This document shows positions 7,601-8,848 of a stretch of 8,848 nt of DNA, in pieces (the first letter of the stretch is position 1; the number at the start of each line of letters is the position of its first letter). The notes beneath the pieces were generated by a model. That model ran no database searches, was not told the origin of the DNA, and saw only the letters and a program-made list of their open reading frames with translations. Source of the stretch: Myxococcales bacterium (GTDB lineage Bacteria; Myxococcota; Polyangia; Fen-1088); NCBI GenBank assembly GCA_003153875.1, contig PMBY01000087.1:1-8848 (forward strand), written 5' to 3'. The position numbers were made by a program, and so were the translations under genes.

Positions 7601-8848
7601 TGCGTGCGCCTCGGCGGTCTGGCGCTGGCTTTCCTGAAAGGCACGAACCCAGGCGAGTTGCACAGCCGGATCGCCGCTGGCCGCCGCAGCGACGGGCGCC
7701 GAAGGCAGCGCGGACGCCGGGGCCACGCGGACAGGCTCGGCTGGTGGTGACGGGGGATTGGGCTTGGGCAATGCGACTGCTCCTTGCACGGGCGGATAGA
7801 TCTTCCCGTAGCTCGATCCGTTCATCTTCAGGGCCATGGCGGGCTTGCGGCGCGTGCGCGGGTCGGCCACCGGTGCGAACGCGGCCCACAGCGGCGCATA
7901 GTCCACGGCCACGCCCGCGACTGACAGCAGGGCCAACCCCTGTTGCAGGCTGGCCCAACCCGGCCGTCCCTTGCGGTCGAGCGCGATCGCCCGATGCGGA
8001 CGCGACTTGAGAATGTGGCCGACCAGCCCGGTCAGCACGCGGCCGGGCCCCACCTCGACGAAGGTGCGCACGCCAGAGGCGTACATGGCCTCGATCTGCT
8101 CGACGAAGCGCACCGGCTTGGCCAGCTGATGAGCCAAGAGATCGCGCATGGCCTCGGGGTCGCTGGGATAGGGCGCCGCGCTGGTGTTGGCGAACACGGG
8201 GATCGACGGCGCGGTGAGGGGCACAGAGGCCAAGAATTCGCGCAGCGGCTGCGCAGCCGGGCTGACCAGCGACGAGTGAAACGCCGTCGCGACTTCCAGC
8301 CGCGTGGCTGCCACGCCTTTTTCTCCCAAACGGCGCTCTACCTCGGCGATGGCCTCGGTCGCGCCCGAGAGCACGAGCTGCTTGGGACTGTTGTGGTTGG
8401 CCACCACCACGTCGAGCTTCCACTCGTCGAGCAAGGGCTGCACCTCCTCGCGCCGAGCTGCCACCGAGGTCATGGCTCCGGGCACGGCTGCTGCTGCGGC
8501 CATCAATTCGCCACGCCGACGCGCAAGCCGCAAGAGATCCTCGGGCGTCAGCGCGCCGGCCGCGCAGAGTGCCGTCAGCTCGCCGAAGCTGTGCCCAGCC
8601 ACGGCCGCAGGCTGCACGCCGGCCTCACGCAAGATCGCCAGCAGGGCCAAGCTGGTCGCGCCCAGTGCGGGCTGGGCCCACTCGGTCGCGGTCAGGCGCG
8701 CGCGCTGCTCACTTCGCGCAGCCTCGTCGAACACAGGCCGCGGAAACACGACATCGTGCAGACGGACACCCAGAGCGAATTCGATCTCAGCTGCGCGATC
8801 CCACACGGCCAGCGCGGTTGCGCTGGCCATGGCCACATCCGCGCCCAT
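4598..8848 (-). CDS. PfaA/Pfa2-like iterative lipid (PUFA-type) synthase subunit, AT-ACP-KR-DH, 5'-partial
   Basis: Large cytosolic multidomain synthase subunit that builds acyl chains from malonyl units; 1416 residues lie in the window, ending in TGA. Seen, in order: acyltransferase (about 1-330) with GHSFGE nucleophile Ser87 and TAFHSS His191, the AFHS form usual for malonyl selection; a linker with a helical stretch (396-446) and an Ala/Pro-rich part (458-521); one ACP (522-600) with LGVDSIKR, Ser560 being the phosphopantetheine site; a structural KR half (about 660-840) and catalytic KR (845-1090) with SGGARGVT, Lys985, Ser1026, Tyr1039 and Asn1043; a PKS-type double-hotdog DH (1130-1390) with His1149 in HxxxGxxxxP and Asp1312 in DxxxQ; then a Pro/Arg-rich tail. 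The Met at the right edge is not the start: it falls just after where the AT GQGS motif should be, so the KS and AT start are off-window. Overlaps the next gene by four bases. The family is secure; the product is not. Confidence 0.95.
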   Translation of the reverse strand: MGADVAMASATALAVWDRAAEIEFALGVRLHDVVFPRPVFDEAARSEQRARLTATEWAQPALGATSLALLAILREAGVQPAAVAGHSFGELTALCAAGALTPEDLLRLARRRGELMAAAAAVPGAMTSVAARREEVQPLLDEWKLDVVVANHNSPKQLVLSGATEAIAEVERRLGEKGVAATRLEVATAFHSSLVSPAAQPLREFLASVPLTAPSIPVFANTSAAPYPSDPEAMRDLLAHQLAKPVRFVEQIEAMYASGVRTFVEVGPGRVLTGLVGHILKSRPHRAIALDRKGRPGWASLQQGLALLSVAGVAVDYAPLWAAFAPVADPRTRRKPAMALKMNGSSYGKIYPPVQGAVALPKPNPPSPPAEPVRVAPASALPSAPVAAAASGDPAVQLAWVRAFQESQRQTAEAHAVFQRAMAESHAAFLRASEASLANLASVLGGTSVLSSLPALAEAPAWVPSIAPPVPSVMAPAPPATAMPTSPLAAPAPASVAAAALPGVVAPSREAPVPVAAASVAISLPDLQALMLSVVAAKTGYPAEMVGLDMDLETDLGVDSIKRVEILSAVTEKAPGLPEVSAARMAGMRSLREMVAYLGEQADCAAAAGLGKPVVVESQAPIQQALDQASPASSPEPIAHTSIGRFALRAVAAPALGLATPGLVAARNLVVTDDGAGVGAALVEKLSARGATARLVHDIPADADAVIFLGGLRAAPCIEDVVAVNRESLRAARAVAARFAKEGGTFVTVQDTGGDFGLSGCERAWLAGPAALARTAAIEWSSAHVRAIDIGRVGRSPDEVADALCAELLSGGVEREVGLPVEGARLVLQTVAAPLPALSALPLDQQSVVVVSGGARGVTAACVIELARAARCRFLLLGRTPVEDEPACCRGVESDAELKRVLLTEAKARGESASPAKLGSRVASILAVREIRRTLQAIGSAGGEARYLAVDVSDARAVAEAVAPARASWGSITGVIHGAGALADKLIADKTDAQFAKVFRTKVVGLRSLLDATVDDELAFLLLFSSVAGHSGNQGQADYAMANEVLNKVAALEQRRRGPRCLVRALGWGPWDGGMVDAGVRARFAGMGVPLIPLAEGARLMRDELCSAGDAEVVIGGSVSGHRPADPGALKIEAEIVVDRAHWAFLDGHRVRGTVVVPVALVLEWFARAARACRPDLTLAACREVQVLRGIRLSHFDDGTAERFVLRARQLSNGHEATIAVELLGADGSRHYSAICEMKERSPLPDRTLAEPAELAPWSGTIYDGEVLFHGPAFQVIRSVDGVADGGLTATLEGVTARGWAGSWQLDPALLDGGLQAAVLWAQRKLGAESLPTAISSLHIYHPGPVTGPIHCVLAGREASHKRAVSDVAFLSSNGSVVAELRGIEVHALPRDERPAGPPDAPAPRRRAGNGSPARS
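4679..5461 (-). other. PKS-type double-hotdog dehydratase domain
   Basis: Residues 1130-1390. His1149, Gly1153 and Pro1158 give HxxxGxxxxP in the first hotdog; LLDGGLQ in the second gives Asp1312 and Gln1316 of DxxxQ. VLFHGPAFQ at 1267 is the usual hinge into the second hotdog. All catalytic residues are present, so activity is likely. It belongs to a different dehydratase family from the FabA-like hotdogs of the next gene. Confidence 0.85.
5579..6871 (-). other. Ketoreductase: structural half plus catalytic half
   Basis: Residues 660-1090. The first half (about 660-840) has a degenerate Rossmann pattern and the ALARTAAIEW stretch typical of the structural subdomain. The second half (845-1090) has the NADPH loop SGGARGVT, Asp951 in AVDVSD, and the Lys985, Ser1026, Tyr1039, Asn1043 set, with Ser 13 residues before Tyr as in short-chain dehydrogenases. 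It should be active and reduce 3-ketoacyl-ACP to 3-hydroxyacyl-ACP. Confidence 0.9.
7049..7285 (-). other. Single acyl carrier protein domain
   Basis: Residues 522-600. The DLGVDSIKRVEIL motif is the Pfa-type ACP signature; Ser560 (codon 7169-7171) takes the phosphopantetheine arm. I searched the rest of the 1416 residues and the 1533 residues of the second subunit for another LGxDSxK and found none, so the visible assembly has one ACP. A phosphopantetheinyl transferase must come from elsewhere. Confidence 0.92.
7286..7477 (-). other. Ala/Pro-rich flexible linker before the ACP
   Basis: Residues 458-521 are made almost wholly of Ala, Pro, Val, Ser and Thr, without a predicted fold. Such tethers are typical beside carrier proteins in Pfa synthases and let the ACP swing between active sites. 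In multi-ACP relatives similar tethers separate each ACP copy; here there is only this one on the N-terminal side. Confidence 0.8.
7511..7663 (-). other. Helical linker motif, copy in subunit 1 (after the AT)
   Basis: Residues 396-446, rich in Gln, Ala, Glu and Arg with no Pro, so probably helical. It contains AEAH, then ten residues, then HAAFL, with Leu437 and Leu440 following. The same spacing recurs in the CLF-DH linker of the second subunit (1812-1949). Function unknown; a docking or dimerisation helix is a guess. Confidence 0.6.
7859..8848 (-). other. Malonyl-type acyltransferase domain (N-terminus cut by window edge)
   Basis: Residues 1-330 of the first subunit. Ser87 (GHSFGE) and His191 (TAFHSS) form the catalytic pair; the RRGELM stretch at 111-116 matches the usual carboxylate-binding Arg region, and VEVGPGRVLTGL at 264 onward is the conserved end of the domain. 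AFHS, rather than YASH, points to malonyl-CoA by the known PKS rule. The GQGSQ motif that opens these domains lies just off the right edge. Confidence 0.9.

Noticed and set aside
7455..8423. Minus-strand open frame of 322 codons in another frame
   Set aside because: Lies wholly inside the AT and linker coding region, Arg/Gly-rich, no motif; a frame shadow.
8846..8848. ATG at the right edge as the true start of subunit 1
   Set aside because: It would start inside the AT domain without its GQGS motif and leave no ketosynthase. The Met matches the internal GMGAD position of AT domains, so the frame must continue off-window.
1..8848. tRNA, rRNA, CRISPR, insertion sequence or riboswitch
   Set aside because: Both long minus-strand frames together fill the window with domain-supported protein sequence; I saw no direct repeat array, terminal inverted repeats or RNA-like stretch outside them.

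Overview
The window is the interior of an operon for a multidomain iterative lipid synthase of the polyunsaturated fatty acid synthase (Pfa) type, or a close 'secondary lipid' relative. Everything reads on the minus strand. The DNA is strongly GC-rich (about two thirds G+C by eye, not counted), with few TTA, CTA or TCA codons. That base composition and the back-to-back layout of two giant subunits would suit a myxobacterium or another GC-rich deltaproteobacterium-like lineage, but the sequence has no taxonomic marker, so this is a weak inference.

Layout, in the direction of transcription. (1) 8848 to 4598: the C-terminal 1416 residues of a PfaA/Pfa2-like subunit. Its ketosynthase part must lie beyond the right edge, because the window opens inside the acyltransferase (AT) domain. 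The visible order is AT, helical and Ala/Pro-rich linker, one acyl carrier protein (ACP), a ketoreductase (KR) with its structural half, and a PKS-type double-hotdog dehydratase (DH). (2) 4601 to the left edge: a PfaC/Pfa3-like subunit, open for 1533 residues. Its order is ketosynthase (KS), chain-length-factor-like domain (CLF), a 190-residue linker without an AT, then three FabA-like hotdogs in the pattern pseudo, active, pseudo. An active fourth is expected past the edge. The two genes overlap by four bases (ATGA), there is no intergenic DNA, and I see no RNA gene, mobile element or CRISPR.

How they work together: subunit 1 would load malonyl units through its AT onto its ACP and reduce the beta-keto group with its KR. 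The KS-CLF pair of subunit 2 would extend the chain. The PKS-type DH and the FabA-like DH would remove water in different ways. An enoyl reductase (PfaD type) and a phosphopantetheinyl transferase are needed but are not in the window.

Three points stand out: there is only one ACP, where PUFA synthases usually carry several in tandem; there is no AT in the CLF-DH linker; and a register-matched helical motif occurs in the linkers of both subunits. Together these suggest a Pfa-like synthase whose product may not be a standard omega-3 fatty acid.
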